A stretch of DNA of 64,000 nt from Ulvibacter litoralis (GTDB lineage Bacteria; Bacteroidota; Bacteroidia; Flavobacteriales; Flavobacteriaceae): contig NZ_FNBA01000002.1 of NCBI RefSeq assembly GCF_900102055.1, positions 843,926 to 907,925 of the forward strand. Reading direction: 5' to 3'. A program made the translations under genes and the position numbers. Shown here piece by piece: positions 45,101 through 54,113 of this stretch (positions within the stretch are counted from its first letter, which is position 1; each line of letters begins with the position of its first letter). The notes beneath the pieces were generated by a model. The model made no database searches, was not told the origin of the DNA, and was given only the letters and a program-made list of their open reading frames with translations.

Positions 45101-46545
45101 TTATCGGTATCGAACCCTATGTAATGGGCTTCCCCTTCAATAGTACTTTTAAAGTCGAATTCTAATACGGTAGTCGGCAAAACCTTGTATGCAAAATCTA
45201 CGGCTTTCCAACCATTGTTAGTCACGTACAATGTAGCACCATTGTCATATATATCTGCTAGTCCAAAATCTTCTGAGGCATCATAGGCTGAATTTTCAGA
45301 AGTATTAAAATTAATAATGGGATGGTCAGGGTCACACGCATCTGGTATTCCTGGAAATGCATCCAAATCTACGTCTGGTAAACCCGCACATTGATCAAGC
45401 GAATCACACACTCCATCGTTATCACTATCATTCCCTGCATCATTTGGACATATATCACAAGCATTTGGGATGTTATCACCATCGCTATCTGGCCCGGTGG
45501 TACATCCATAAATAGTTGCCAAAACATTATCAGTTTGCCATAGTTCATTTCGTTGGGCGATTGGTGAGTTTAAAGCAGCCTCCATACGTAACCGTTGACC
45601 ATCAGTAAACATTGCATAAAATGGGGCCGTATAATCCATCATATTTGTAAGATTATCTTTTGTGCCACAGGTATAAATAGCTCCAGGACCAGGATAATCA
45701 TCAAAATCTTGATAAGAATTCCCATCGGTATTTGGAGTATCCAATACATCATCATCGAAATCGCAAGATTGGTTTGACAATGACCAAATATGACTGAGGT
45801 TAAGCCAATGTCCAACTTCGTGTGATAAATTATGATACCAAGTTTGATAACAGGAATCGTGTTCGCCGAAAGCCCAAAATTGCATGACGTGACCGTCAAT
45901 TTCCGGATCTGTGTCTACCATCCACGGGAAGGTTGCAAATCCAGAGTAGCTTCCATCACTAAAGGCATCTACTACATAGATGTTAAAATAGTTTTCTCTA
46001 GGCCAGTTATAAAGTCTTCGCATACCTTCTAATTGACCTGCAGCACCGTAAGTTGCGTCATTATTGAAGGTAACTCCTGATGTTGGGTTTCCATTAGGAT
46101 CATAATTAGCCAATACGAATTTGATTTTCTTATTATTGAAAGCTCCTCTAACGTTCACAAATTCTTGATCGATTAATGGATCGTATGCAGATTTTCCACT
46201 AAAGAATCTATTCAGCATTTCTATCGTTCGCTCCACATTTAATTGGGTAATAGTACTCGCTCCTCCTCCATTTTCAACGATATGTACAACAACTGGAATG
46301 ATATAATCTGTTCCAATTATTAAATCGCTCGTATTTTCTCTTCTCTGAAATTCATCTTGAAAATTACGCGCAAACTGATTTGCCTGATTTTTCAATTGAT
46401 CGATTTGTTGTTTCTCTAATGTATTTGCATTCTCATAAATTCGTTGCATTTCAATATCCTGATAACACATATTTTGTGAAAGTGCATCGGGCATCGAAAA
46501 AATAAATAGCGTGAGAAATAGTAAAAGGGTACTTATAAGTTTCAT
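42103..46545 (-). CDS. Secreted M43 (pappalysin-like) metalloprotease on the shared T9SS chassis
   Basis: This is a 1480-residue exported protein (signal ending PDALSQ). The M43 catalytic domain (about 75-345) carries the extended zinc motif HExxHxxxxxH at His242, His246 and His252 (SHEVGHWLNLSHIW) and the Met-turn region (LTNMMDYTAPFYAMFTDGQ). Thrombospondin type 3-like calcium repeats (about 352-405, DSDGDNIPNACDICPNDAGN) follow, then a jelly-roll (about 410-565). Modules with GTYSGDGVTDDGNG and EFYGTTYSNFYIASNGW are shared with the M4 protein. The chassis runs from about 927, and the sorting domain ends TKRIVKE. Of the five chassis copies this one is among the more diverged, with WADDNGNNW and HFYTQGTL variants. 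It is a probable extracellular protease. Confidence 0.9.
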   Translation of the reverse strand: MKLISTLLLFLTLFIFSMPDALSQNMCYQDIEMQRIYENANTLEKQQIDQLKNQANQFARNFQDEFQRRENTSDLIIGTDYIIPVVVHIVENGGGASTITQLNVERTIEMLNRFFSGKSAYDPLIDQEFVNVRGAFNNKKIKFVLANYDPNGNPTSGVTFNNDATYGAAGQLEGMRRLYNWPRENYFNIYVVDAFSDGSYSGFATFPWMVDTDPEIDGHVMQFWAFGEHDSCYQTWYHNLSHEVGHWLNLSHIWSLSNQSCDFDDDVLDTPNTDGNSYQDFDDYPGPGAIYTCGTKDNLTNMMDYTAPFYAMFTDGQRLRMEAALNSPIAQRNELWQTDNVLATIYGCTTGPDSDGDNIPNACDICPNDAGNDSDNDGVCDSLDQCAGLPDVDLDAFPGIPDACDPDHPIINFNTSENSAYDASEDFGLADIYDNGATLYVTNNGWKAVDFAYKVLPTTVLEFDFKSTIEGEAHYIGFDTDNQLPATFQYMIHGRAETPNATTSTTYNTYPNTGEWVHYSIPIGTDFVGTINKIFFSADSDEELYTGINSLSYYNDGTSFFRNVKVYCGVGFSTTTDEICIDSGIQTGLGGGFPEGGTYSGDGVTDDGNGVTYTFDPAVAGAGTASITYELMESCSSSLVSVTTFRVVDESVPTLVCQNATVTLDGSGNASIINSDVLANLPVETAYIEETIPFSPIANTGTSVTLSDDNGTTALPIDFDFEFYGTTYSNFYIASNGWISFLGTGMTGEASRSGTVLPTTTEPNGMIAGVWDDLNPSAGGTIQYQTIGAAPNRKLLVDFVNVPIYNSASTVTFQIQLHEQTNRIEIHYTDVQNNGGTRTAGIENAAGDQGLGLVGKNLTTWTAANEAFAVYRPTMQDFPDICGNPITISFSQSEFTCKDIGDVVVTVTADNGNGGIATCDATVTVVGPTSTYDGSWDVSPTAERKAIINSNYITSVTGNIDACACEMNANLSIANDNYVKLEGNLTVNGGSQLYIANTGSFVQVDDEALVINNGTINVQKITPTLAEKSFMIMGSPMTSETREGVYENSYIVRHHDTDNFVPNPDVELVSGGINNWADDNGNNWLTHTSTLNPGEGYMVFPQPDGASSGSYTHFYTQGTLNNGVINFNLGYNGTQNGSPNMLANPYPSAIEAELFFNHPTNANINVVYFWEHNTPLSTTYPGYNDTNYSMADISLYSESLGGGVPAASGGTAPTQFIASGQGFGVKPTAGGIAQFNNSMRVTGPNDTYRRSISVERDRLWLKVYNDTYGLGSTALIGFTETTSDGFIDSEDVYRLPTPVSLYSELETGEELVVNARGSFEVEDAFYLSFTTQVKEPQNYRISIDNLDGVNLDAATVYLIDSLTGSITNLSEGDYTFQSGEAVYHKRFKVVFQPQVLGANDVDLDSVSVYPNPTQNILYIVSPRVLVHSATVYDIRGRQLQTIDFSSEANKQLDISSLSNALYFVEITTESGTVTKRIVKE

Positions 46546-46694
46546 AATATATTGGTTAGTAGTTGGTTTTAAAGATAATTTATTCTAATCATTCCGAAAA
46601 TTCTAAGTTGAGTGCTTAAACGAATAAATAGTATTTTGACCGAGAATATTAAAAGAAAGTTAATTCGTAAAACCAACTGCTGTGGATTATAACT

Positions 46695-46729
46695 AAAAAA
46701 GTCCGTTTCATAAAATAATGAAACGGACC
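46695..46729 (-). terminator. Terminator retained by the sorting-domain remnant
   Basis: The stem AGTCCGTTTCAT / ATGAAACGGACT has a T run on the minus strand. The core nine base pairs equal those of the M36 gene terminator. Confidence 0.85.
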
Positions 46730-46738
46730 TTTCATCTA

Positions 46739-46920
46739 TTAAGTTACACTATTTCCTCTTTTATAACACGTATCGTTTTCTGTTATAATCGCTACAAAGT
46801 ATATTGCCAGTGTGACTTGGGAAATATCAATTTGACAATTGGTTTTATTTCTGAAATCTACTTCGGAAACTTTTCTACCTCTGAAATTATATATGTATTA
46901 TCATTGCTATCCTTCGCTTT
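46739..46920 (-). pseudogene. Decayed T9SS sorting domain (fossil of a lost chassis protein)
   Basis: The minus strand translates to recognisable pieces of the local sorting domain. The frame from about 46897 to the stop at 46739-46741 reads YIYNFRGRKV, QIDISQV, AIYFVAIITE and KRGNSVT, in the order and spacing of YDVRGRAL, QLDISSL, ALYFVEITTE and TKRIVKE of the M36 protein. An overlapping piece in another frame (about 46882-46920) reads NDNTYIIS, matching QNILYIVS. So at least one frameshift separates the two halves, and no start is present. A terminator like that of the M36 gene follows. It lies directly downstream of the giant adhesin, which has its own different sorting domain. The plus-strand frame over this stretch is a shadow. 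Confidence 0.75.
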
Positions 46921-46982
46921 CAATTCCACACAGATTTTTCCGAAGAAATAGATTTAGTCAAAATAGCTTTTAGGGTTTAAAA

Positions 46983-49900
46983 TTAATTACTCTTTAGTAT
47001 CCGTTTAACAAACCGTCCTTGATCACTGTCTATAATCACTTCATAAGGAGCTGCTTCAAGTACCGATATATCGACAACGCTCTCAATGCCCATATCCTTC
47101 AGGTCAATTGTTTTAATTAACCTTCCATTAAGATCTACTATCATCATTTTACCTAATGGTATCGCGTTTGGATTATCTACAATTATATATTCATTTGCTG
47201 GATTTGGATGTAAAACAATACTCGAGATATCAAAATCAAAATCTCCCACACCTAAGATACTATCTACAGTTAATTCGAACGTACAGCTTCCTATATTTCC
47301 ATATTCATCTTCGGCTGTAAGTGTAATTGTATGAATACCATCTGGCAATAATGTTCCTACCGCCGGGCTCTGTGTAGTAATCACAATCGGATCTGTACAA
47401 TTGTCAATAGCCGTAGCTTCACCCAAAGCGAAATAATCTGGCAATTCATAGAACAAGTTTCCAGGACCTGGATCTACCGTTTGATCGGCAGGACAAGTCA
47501 GGACTGGTTCTAAGAAATCTACTACAGTTACAATCGCATTACAAGATTCTAAATTTCCATTGTTATCTACGGCAAATACGATTACCATTACTGGGGTTCC
47601 AATATCACTACAGTCGAAGTTTTCAATGTCAACTGCTGTTGTATTGACTCCACAAGCATCATCGACACTAGCTATTACATCTGCAGCGCTAATCATTGCT
47701 GTACCATCGGCTCCTAATTCTAATGTGATATCCATACATACCAAGGTTGGTACAATATTGTCCTCTACAGTGACCACAGCTGTACAACTTGCACTGTTTC
47801 CGCTTGCATCCGTTATTGTGAGTACAACATTATTAGGACCTATATTAGAGCAATCGAAAGTATCGATATCCAGAACAGAACTAACAATTCCACAAGAATC
47901 GGTACTTCCACCATCCACATCCATTGGTGTAATAGTCACAGTACCTGTTGCATCCAATTGCACGGTAATGTCCATACATGCTACATTAGGCATTGTTACA
48001 TCTTCAACCGTTACTACAGCTATACAGGTCGAAACGTTTCCGTTTACATCGGTCAATGTGAGCGTTACGTTATTTGGTCCAAGATCACTACAATCAAAGG
48101 TTGTCTGAGAGGCCGTTGTAGTGGCAATTCCGCAGTTATCATTAGAACCACCATCAATATCGGAAGCAACAATTATTGCATTTCCACTGGCGTCTAGTTG
48201 AATAGTAATATCCTGACATACTGCAACCGAAGGCACATTATCGATAACAGTGATTGTGAAACTACACATAGTGCTATTTCCGTTTATATCGGTAGCAGTA
48301 TATTCGACAGTACTAATTCCAATTGGGAATAAACTTCCACTAATTAAGCCGCCAGATTGCACAACACTTAGTACACCACAGTTATCGATTGCGATAGCAT
48401 CGTTAAAGTTCACGAACGCGCCACATTGATCGATAGCTGAATTAACCGTTATGCTCAAAGGACAAGCCATTACAGGCGCTTTATTGTCTTCGACTGTAAT
48501 CACAGTAGTACACGTATCCATCTGACCATTACCACCTAGTACCGTCCAAACAACTGTGGTGTTTCCGATAGGAAGAACAGTGCCGGCAAGAGTAGCCGTT
48601 GCATTTAAATCGTTGCTAATACTGCCACTTGTGCAATTATCTGTAAAAGTTGCGTCAAACTCAGTTCCTACAACAGTATAGTTACAAACACCAGCATCCG
48701 TATCTCGAGTACCGTCTGCGATGCAAGTAATAACGGGTGCTATGTTATCTTCAACAGTAACGATAGCGGTACAGTTTGCTGTGTTTCCGAAGATATCAGT
48801 AACAGTTAACACTACGTTATTGGGACCTACATTTGAACAATCAAATGTATTAATATCAATACTTAAGCTAGCAAAGTCACAACCCATAGGTGTACCTCCA
48901 TCCACATTGGCTGGAGTAATTATTATGGGTGTTCCATTGGCATCCAATTGTAACGTAATATCCATGCAGATAGGTGCAGCGACAAATCCTGGATTAAAGG
49001 CTAATACCACATCATTTCCATCGCCGCCTGTATAGCTTATTCTCCAGAGTTCGCCGTTAAATGGAATGTCGGTTCCTTCAGCGGCACCTGCAAACTCTCC
49101 TATAATAGCATCTACGGCATCATTATTAATAATAGTTATTTCATCGCAGAGATCGCCAGTTTCCGAAGTGTTATCTACTAAGGTTAAAGTAGCTCCTGTA
49201 ACATCCACTACTCCATTAACTACAACTTGATCATAATCTGAACCAGGCGTAGTAATGCCATCTATTTTTACTTCCAACGAGCCACTAGTTAAGTCAAAAT
49301 CACCGTTTATAGTGGCTTGACCAATACTAATTTCGGTATAGTCTCCAGGGCTAATCATCCCATTAATAAGTGTAGTAGAAGCCTCAAATATTGCAGTAGC
49401 TGGAATCCCTTCTGGAGTATTTATAGACCCTACAGCAGTAGTTGCTGTAATAGTACCGCCAGCAATTATGGGAACATTTGCGCTAAATACCATTATTCCT
49501 GGGTACGTAGCGCTTGATGAAGTACCATCTAATAATACATTACCGTTCGTAGCTTCAATTATACTTTCAATAAAGTCTATTCCCTCATTAAAGTCACCTG
49601 TTGTATCGGTTGATTCACCCGTTATTTGAATGTCACCATTTGTAGTAACTATGGTAGAGGAGAAACTAGCTATCCCCATGGCTTGTTCACCTCCAGCAGT
49701 TCCGCCTGTTCCATTTAAGAAAATAGTTCCGTCTTGGGTTGTTATTGAAGCGTCAACAAAATACAAACCTGCGGCAGTACTTCCTGATCCAGAACCACCT
49801 GCACCTGTAATACTAACGCCACCTCCATTGGATGATACAATAGCGTTTGAAATAAGGGCTACCCCTATTTCATTTCCTGACCCAGGTCCTGAACCACCTG

Positions 49901-52900
49901 TTCCATCCAAAGATATGGCGCCTGTATTACTTAGATCTGTTATTGTAGCTCCATTTACTCTTATTCCAGTGTTTAAATTACCACCTCCATTACCAGCAAT
50001 ACCAGTCATTGAAATTCCTCCTCCATTTGAGGTAACCGAACTAGTTGTTCCGTCTATGAAAACTCCGAAGTTACCACTAAAGGCGTTTGCACCGGTTCCA
50101 TTTAAGCTTATGGCTCCATCGCCTGAGGCAGCAATGGTTGCTCCAGCTTCTAGGACAACACCTGAATTTTGATTAGCAACAGCGCCAGCACCTCCAAAAC
50201 CGTTAAACGTAATGGCTCCATTATTTGATAAAACCCTAGGTGTTCCTCCTTCCAATAAAATACCAATATTTTCTTGAAAACCACTAGCTCCTGTACCTGT
50301 AAAAGATATGTCGCCATCTCCAGTACTTTGAACTAAACCATTATCAAAAATAGTAATCCCGTGACTTTCATTATTGGTTCCATTTCCTTGACCCATGATT
50401 GTAATGTCCGCATCAAGAGATCTTACAATTCCTAGATTTAGAACTCCAATATTAAATAGGTTATTCCCATTACCAGCTTGGCCGTCAATTAAAATTGAGC
50501 CCGCGCCAGCACCTGTTCCAGTGCTTTCAATTAAAGCTGTATTATTGATAGTAACACCTTGGTTATTATTAGCAGTTCCATTTCCAACCCCTGTAATGGA
50601 GATAGCTCCATCTAAAGTTTGTATAGTTCCTAAAATATGTACTCCTGAATTTTCCTGAATACCCGCACCAGCAGTTCCATTAAGTACAATAGCACCATTA
50701 GCGGTGTCTTCGATTGTTACAGTATCAAAAATTAGAATCCCAGTGGCATCTATAGTACCCATGCCTCCTTGTCCTATAATGGAAGTACCTCCTCCCATTG
50801 TTGTAATGGAAGTGTCTCCTAAAAAAACTCCTCGATTATTTTGCACGCCAGCTGCTCCTGTACCATTTATAGCTATAGTGCCCATTGATGTTGTAGTCTC
50901 TAAATTAGCTCCAAAACTAATAACTACACCAATGTTAAAATTACCTGTTCCATCACCTGCTGTTCCAATTAAATTTATAGCGCCTTCTGAAACTGATAAA
51001 CTTGCATCATTGAAAACAGTAATTCCATAACCCGCGTCTACACCATTTCCTCCTAAACCAGTAATGTCCATATTTTCAGGTCCAGAAATTTGTAAAGAAG
51101 CATTAAAACCAATAGATACTCCTACTTGAAAGTCGCCACTACCACTTCCTGCGGTTCCATTTAAAGTAATACTACCATCTGCTACAGAAATAGCAGCAGT
51201 TTGTATTCCAATACCATAACTAGATTCTGTACCAATTCCTCCTTGCCCTATAACATCTAGAGATCCATCCCCAGTTAATTGTATAGGGTTCAATCCATCA
51301 ATAACTACTCCAGTATTAAAGACATCTGTTCCACTTCCGCCTGTCCCATTTAATATAATATCACCATCTTCAGAGCGAAGTATGGCTGCATTTTCTGTAT
51401 TGTCGTTTATTCGTATACCACTCATTCGGTCCAGTCCAGAGGCTGCACCGGTACCTGTAATGTTTATCTCTCCTGTAGTTGTTTCCACTAAAGAAGTTCC
51501 TATAACGTAAACACCTATAGTTTTACTACTTGCCCCATCATTACTAGCAGTTCCCGTAAGTGTAATACTTCCTGTGGTAGCAGTTAGGTTTCCATCTTCT
51601 AGTAATATTCCATTATAAATGTCTCCAATAACTGGAGAAGTTCCGGCCAGCATGGTAATAGCACCATCTGTAATAGATACTGTTGCGTTGTTATTGACAA
51701 TTGTGTTTCTTTCTGAAGTTAAATCTATATTTCCTGTCGTGCTAATGTCTTGACTAATGTTAAGAATGCCTGTTGTTACTGTAAGGTCTCCTGAATCTAT
51801 AGCTGTTGGATTTAGTAGAAAATTGACAGTATCGTCATTACCGCTATTTACTGTTAAGTTTGCATCAAAACCAGCACCAACTCCTTCGATATTTATATTA
51901 TCTGCTCCTGGGCCACCGCCAACTTCTGTGTTGATGGTTAGACTGTTTGTTGGATTGTTAAAATCTACGCTTTCACCTAAGGTAGAGTCTATTTGATTGT
52001 CTAAAGTGCCTCCAGCGTCTAATGTTATAGTCTCTGCACCGCCTGTAAAATTGAAAATACGGTTTGCTACATCTAAATTATCTATAATGGGTTCTAAACC
52101 TGTGTAGGTGATTGTATTATTTCCAGCGATATTAATACTCCCATTATTTTCAGTAACAAATGTATGTATTACCGTAGAAAATTCACCTCCAGGACTTACT
52201 CCTGTTAAGCTCATCGCATCGCCTATTGTTTGTGTTCCGCCGTTATAATTAATACTATCTGTAAAGTTTCCGCCGGAAAAATCTACCGTTAATACATCAT
52301 CACCCGCTAGCGTGTTTACTTGTATGTCTCCCGTTACTGATGCGATAGGGACGAGAATTTCGTCACCATCTTGTGTAGTACCTAGACCAGCAAAAATATC
52401 GTTGTTGGCATCAGAGATGCGATAGTTTGCACCGTCTACAACAATTTGTACAGCATCATCACGACCATCATCTACATCTCTAATTATAAGATTGTTAGAC
52501 GCATCTATAAATACAGTGGGTAAAGTACAAGCCATTAAAGGATCACTTATAATAATATAAGTTTCACAAAAGTCACTGTTCCCAAATTCGTCGGTTGCTA
52601 TAAGATTTAGAATATTTAATCCTAAATTACTACAATCAAATGTTGACTGACTCAAGGATAAAGTTACGATACCGCCACAATTATCGGTAGTGGGAATAGC
52701 CTCTAAATCTAATGGAGAAATGGTAAGCATTCCTGTTGCATCCAGGTCATAAGCTAGGCCATTAATACAAATTGGGGCTGGGGAAATATTATCTTCTACG
52801 GTAACTATTGCCAAACAAGTAGCTGTATTTCCATCGTTGTCTGTCACTGTTAATGTTACATTGTTACTACCTAAATTGGTGCAGTCAAACATATTTGGAG

Positions 52901-53657
52901 AAGCATCTAACGATGCTATGCCTCTATTATCTGTAGAACCTCCATCAATAGCTGCACCTGTGATGGTTACCATTCCATTAGTATTTAATTGTACCGTAAT
53001 ATTCTGGCATACTGCCGTTGGCGGCGTTGTATCTGGGGGTACTGCCAATAACTCTGAAACTCCGTATATTGGATTAGTAAAAATGTTTTTATTTGAACTT
53101 GTACTGTCAATCCAGCCACTACCTGTTTCAAATGAGGAGCCTTCCCGGACCTGTGTATTTGCATTATTACTAACGGGTAAAAGAATACTCCCATCACTAT
53201 CACTACCTGTCCAAATAAACCCACGATTAAATACGGTCCCATTAGGTCTTCTATTAATTTGAGTAGCTATTGTGCCGTCAAACAAATCGCTTTGATTGGT
53301 TGCAATTTGCCCACCTACAACGGTGTAGATTGGAGCTAAAGTATTTGCAGTAAAAAGAGAAGTGGTTTGCTCTGTTATTGTTCCGCCAGCATTTTCGTGA
53401 TTTATAAAGGCAGACCAATTTACTCCATTATCAGTACCAATACTGGCAAAATTAGCTTCAGAATTAATAACATCATTGTAGGCTACAATAGAAGGGTTGT
53501 TACCACTGTAAAACCCATTTGAAATAAACATGACATAAAACTCATCCCCTGTATTAAGGTTAGGGGGTACCAGTGTTTCAGGAGCCATGGCTTGACCATA
53601 GGTATTTCCTGTATGTGCAACTACAATTAGTAATAAAGTAAGTATAAGTTTTTTCAT
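46983..53657 (-). CDS. Giant T9SS adhesin with beta-helix-like repeats and HYR-like domains
   Basis: This is a 2224-residue exported protein (signal ending GNTYGQ). The N-terminal domain (about 23-208) has MFISNGFYSGNNPSIVAYND and is unassigned. Two HYR-like repeats (about 212-375, ending TVTDNDGNTATCLAIVTVEDN) follow. A long Gly/Asn/Thr-rich region (about 380-1400) is made of alternating short units, such as GDISFTGTGASG and GAISLNGTGG against GGISMTGIAGNG, the look of filamentous haemagglutinin-type beta-helices. Seven more HYR-like repeats (about 1450-2130, VTVEDNI.P spacers) and a sorting domain of a different subtype (VLHPNPANEYIIVDN to FVKRILKSN) end the protein. A role in adhesion or gliding is likely but not shown. 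The repeated DNA makes copy-number change and assembly error possible. Confidence 0.85.
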   Translation of the reverse strand: MKKLILTLLLIVVAHTGNTYGQAMAPETLVPPNLNTGDEFYVMFISNGFYSGNNPSIVAYNDVINSEANFASIGTDNGVNWSAFINHENAGGTITEQTTSLFTANTLAPIYTVVGGQIATNQSDLFDGTIATQINRRPNGTVFNRGFIWTGSDSDGSILLPVSNNANTQVREGSSFETGSGWIDSTSSNKNIFTNPIYGVSELLAVPPDTTPPTAVCQNITVQLNTNGMVTITGAAIDGGSTDNRGIASLDASPNMFDCTNLGSNNVTLTVTDNDGNTATCLAIVTVEDNISPAPICINGLAYDLDATGMLTISPLDLEAIPTTDNCGGIVTLSLSQSTFDCSNLGLNILNLIATDEFGNSDFCETYIIISDPLMACTLPTVFIDASNNLIIRDVDDGRDDAVQIVVDGANYRISDANNDIFAGLGTTQDGDEILVPIASVTGDIQVNTLAGDDVLTVDFSGGNFTDSINYNGGTQTIGDAMSLTGVSPGGEFSTVIHTFVTENNGSINIAGNNTITYTGLEPIIDNLDVANRIFNFTGGAETITLDAGGTLDNQIDSTLGESVDFNNPTNSLTINTEVGGGPGADNINIEGVGAGFDANLTVNSGNDDTVNFLLNPTAIDSGDLTVTTGILNISQDISTTGNIDLTSERNTIVNNNATVSITDGAITMLAGTSPVIGDIYNGILLEDGNLTATTGSITLTGTASNDGASSKTIGVYVIGTSLVETTTGEINITGTGAASGLDRMSGIRINDNTENAAILRSEDGDIILNGTGGSGTDVFNTGVVIDGLNPIQLTGDGSLDVIGQGGIGTESSYGIGIQTAAISVADGSITLNGTAGSGSGDFQVGVSIGFNASLQISGPENMDITGLGGNGVDAGYGITVFNDASLSVSEGAINLIGTAGDGTGNFNIGVVISFGANLETTTSMGTIAINGTGAAGVQNNRGVFLGDTSITTMGGGTSIIGQGGMGTIDATGILIFDTVTIEDTANGAIVLNGTAGAGIQENSGVHILGTIQTLDGAISITGVGNGTANNNQGVTINNTALIESTGTGAGAGSILIDGQAGNGNNLFNIGVLNLGIVRSLDADITIMGQGNGTNNESHGITIFDNGLVQSTGDGDISFTGTGASGFQENIGILLEGGTPRVLSNNGAITFNGFGGAGAVANQNSGVVLEAGATIAASGDGAISLNGTGANAFSGNFGVFIDGTTSSVTSNGGGISMTGIAGNGGGNLNTGIRVNGATITDLSNTGAISLDGTGGSGPGSGNEIGVALISNAIVSSNGGGVSITGAGGSGSGSTAAGLYFVDASITTQDGTIFLNGTGGTAGGEQAMGIASFSSTIVTTNGDIQITGESTDTTGDFNEGIDFIESIIEATNGNVLLDGTSSSATYPGIMVFSANVPIIAGGTITATTAVGSINTPEGIPATAIFEASTTLINGMISPGDYTEISIGQATINGDFDLTSGSLEVKIDGITTPGSDYDQVVVNGVVDVTGATLTLVDNTSETGDLCDEITIINNDAVDAIIGEFAGAAEGTDIPFNGELWRISYTGGDGNDVVLAFNPGFVAAPICMDITLQLDANGTPIIITPANVDGGTPMGCDFASLSIDINTFDCSNVGPNNVVLTVTDIFGNTANCTAIVTVEDNIAPVITCIADGTRDTDAGVCNYTVVGTEFDATFTDNCTSGSISNDLNATATLAGTVLPIGNTTVVWTVLGGNGQMDTCTTVITVEDNKAPVMACPLSITVNSAIDQCGAFVNFNDAIAIDNCGVLSVVQSGGLISGSLFPIGISTVEYTATDINGNSTMCSFTITVIDNVPSVAVCQDITIQLDASGNAIIVASDIDGGSNDNCGIATTTASQTTFDCSDLGPNNVTLTLTDVNGNVSTCIAVVTVEDVTMPNVACMDITVQLDATGTVTITPMDVDGGSTDSCGIVSSVLDIDTFDCSNIGPNNVVLTITDASGNSASCTAVVTVEDNIVPTLVCMDITLELGADGTAMISAADVIASVDDACGVNTTAVDIENFDCSDIGTPVMVIVFAVDNNGNLESCNAIVTVVDFLEPVLTCPADQTVDPGPGNLFYELPDYFALGEATAIDNCTDPIVITTQSPAVGTLLPDGIHTITLTAEDEYGNIGSCTFELTVDSILGVGDFDFDISSIVLHPNPANEYIIVDNPNAIPLGKMMIVDLNGRLIKTIDLKDMGIESVVDISVLEAAPYEVIIDSDQGRFVKRILKSN

Positions 53658-54113
53658 AACTAAAAATTTTAATTGGTTAGTTTATTGATACATTCATTAA
53701 TGTAGCTAGTTAATGCGATAATGCTAAAGTAGGGAGTGAACAGGAAGTTGTCAACCACATATTAATGTGGTTTTTATGCATTAAGCAGCCTATAAAATTG
53801 ATTACATATCACTTTCCGTCCTAAAAATTATATTCTTGGGAATTCGGGAACTTGACTGTTCTGCGGATGAAGTTTGAAAGGGATTAACGATTGGAGATTG
53901 TGGATTGTGGATTGTGGAAATTCAAATAATTAATTATTGGTGCTTTGTATATTCGGAAAATGCTAAATCCTTTGCTGAAACTTAGGCTTTTTAAGATAAA
54001 TTCCTCTCAGGTTCATTTTCTTTAACTATTTTAGACAATGCGTAGAAGAGTTATTCACACTGAACTAAAATACAAAGATTAAAACGTCATATATATATTT
54101 CAAAACTCTCCAA
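53658..54113. other. Intergenic region between the adhesin and the sensor kinase
   Basis: These 456 bases separate divergent genes. Visible features are a stem AACCACAT / ATGTGGTT with a four-base loop at 53753-53772 and three tandem heptamers (ATTGTGG) at 53897-53917. No TAnnTTTG motif with usual spacing was found for either gene. An ATG at 54038 opens only 14 codons. Confidence 0.6.
53897..53917. repeat. Three tandem ATTGTGG heptamers
   Basis: Exact ATTGTGG units repeat three times, with a degenerate unit (ATTGGAG) just before, in the divergent intergenic region. Confidence 0.7.

Noticed and set aside
46718..46951. Plus-strand open frame of 77 codons over the sorting-domain remnant
   Set aside because: It has no homology or start signal of its own; the minus strand carries the recognisable sorting-domain motifs.
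49300..51700. Regular direct repeats considered as a CRISPR array
   Set aside because: The repeats are degenerate, in one continuous coding frame, without uniform spacers, and encode a protein repeat.
47560..52000. Long plus-strand open frames opposite the giant adhesin (for example 47560-48108 and 49630-50172)
   Set aside because: They mirror the repeated adhesin codons, have no start context or known motifs, and their composition (Pro/Val/Ser-rich) is what Gly/Asn/Thr repeats give in antisense.
53753..53772. Stem with TTTTT on the plus strand considered as a terminator
   Set aside because: No plus-strand gene lies upstream; the flanking gene on the left is transcribed away from it.
54038..54080. 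ATG at 54038 as the start of the sensor kinase
   Set aside because: It is in another frame and stops after 14 codons, before the signal peptide.
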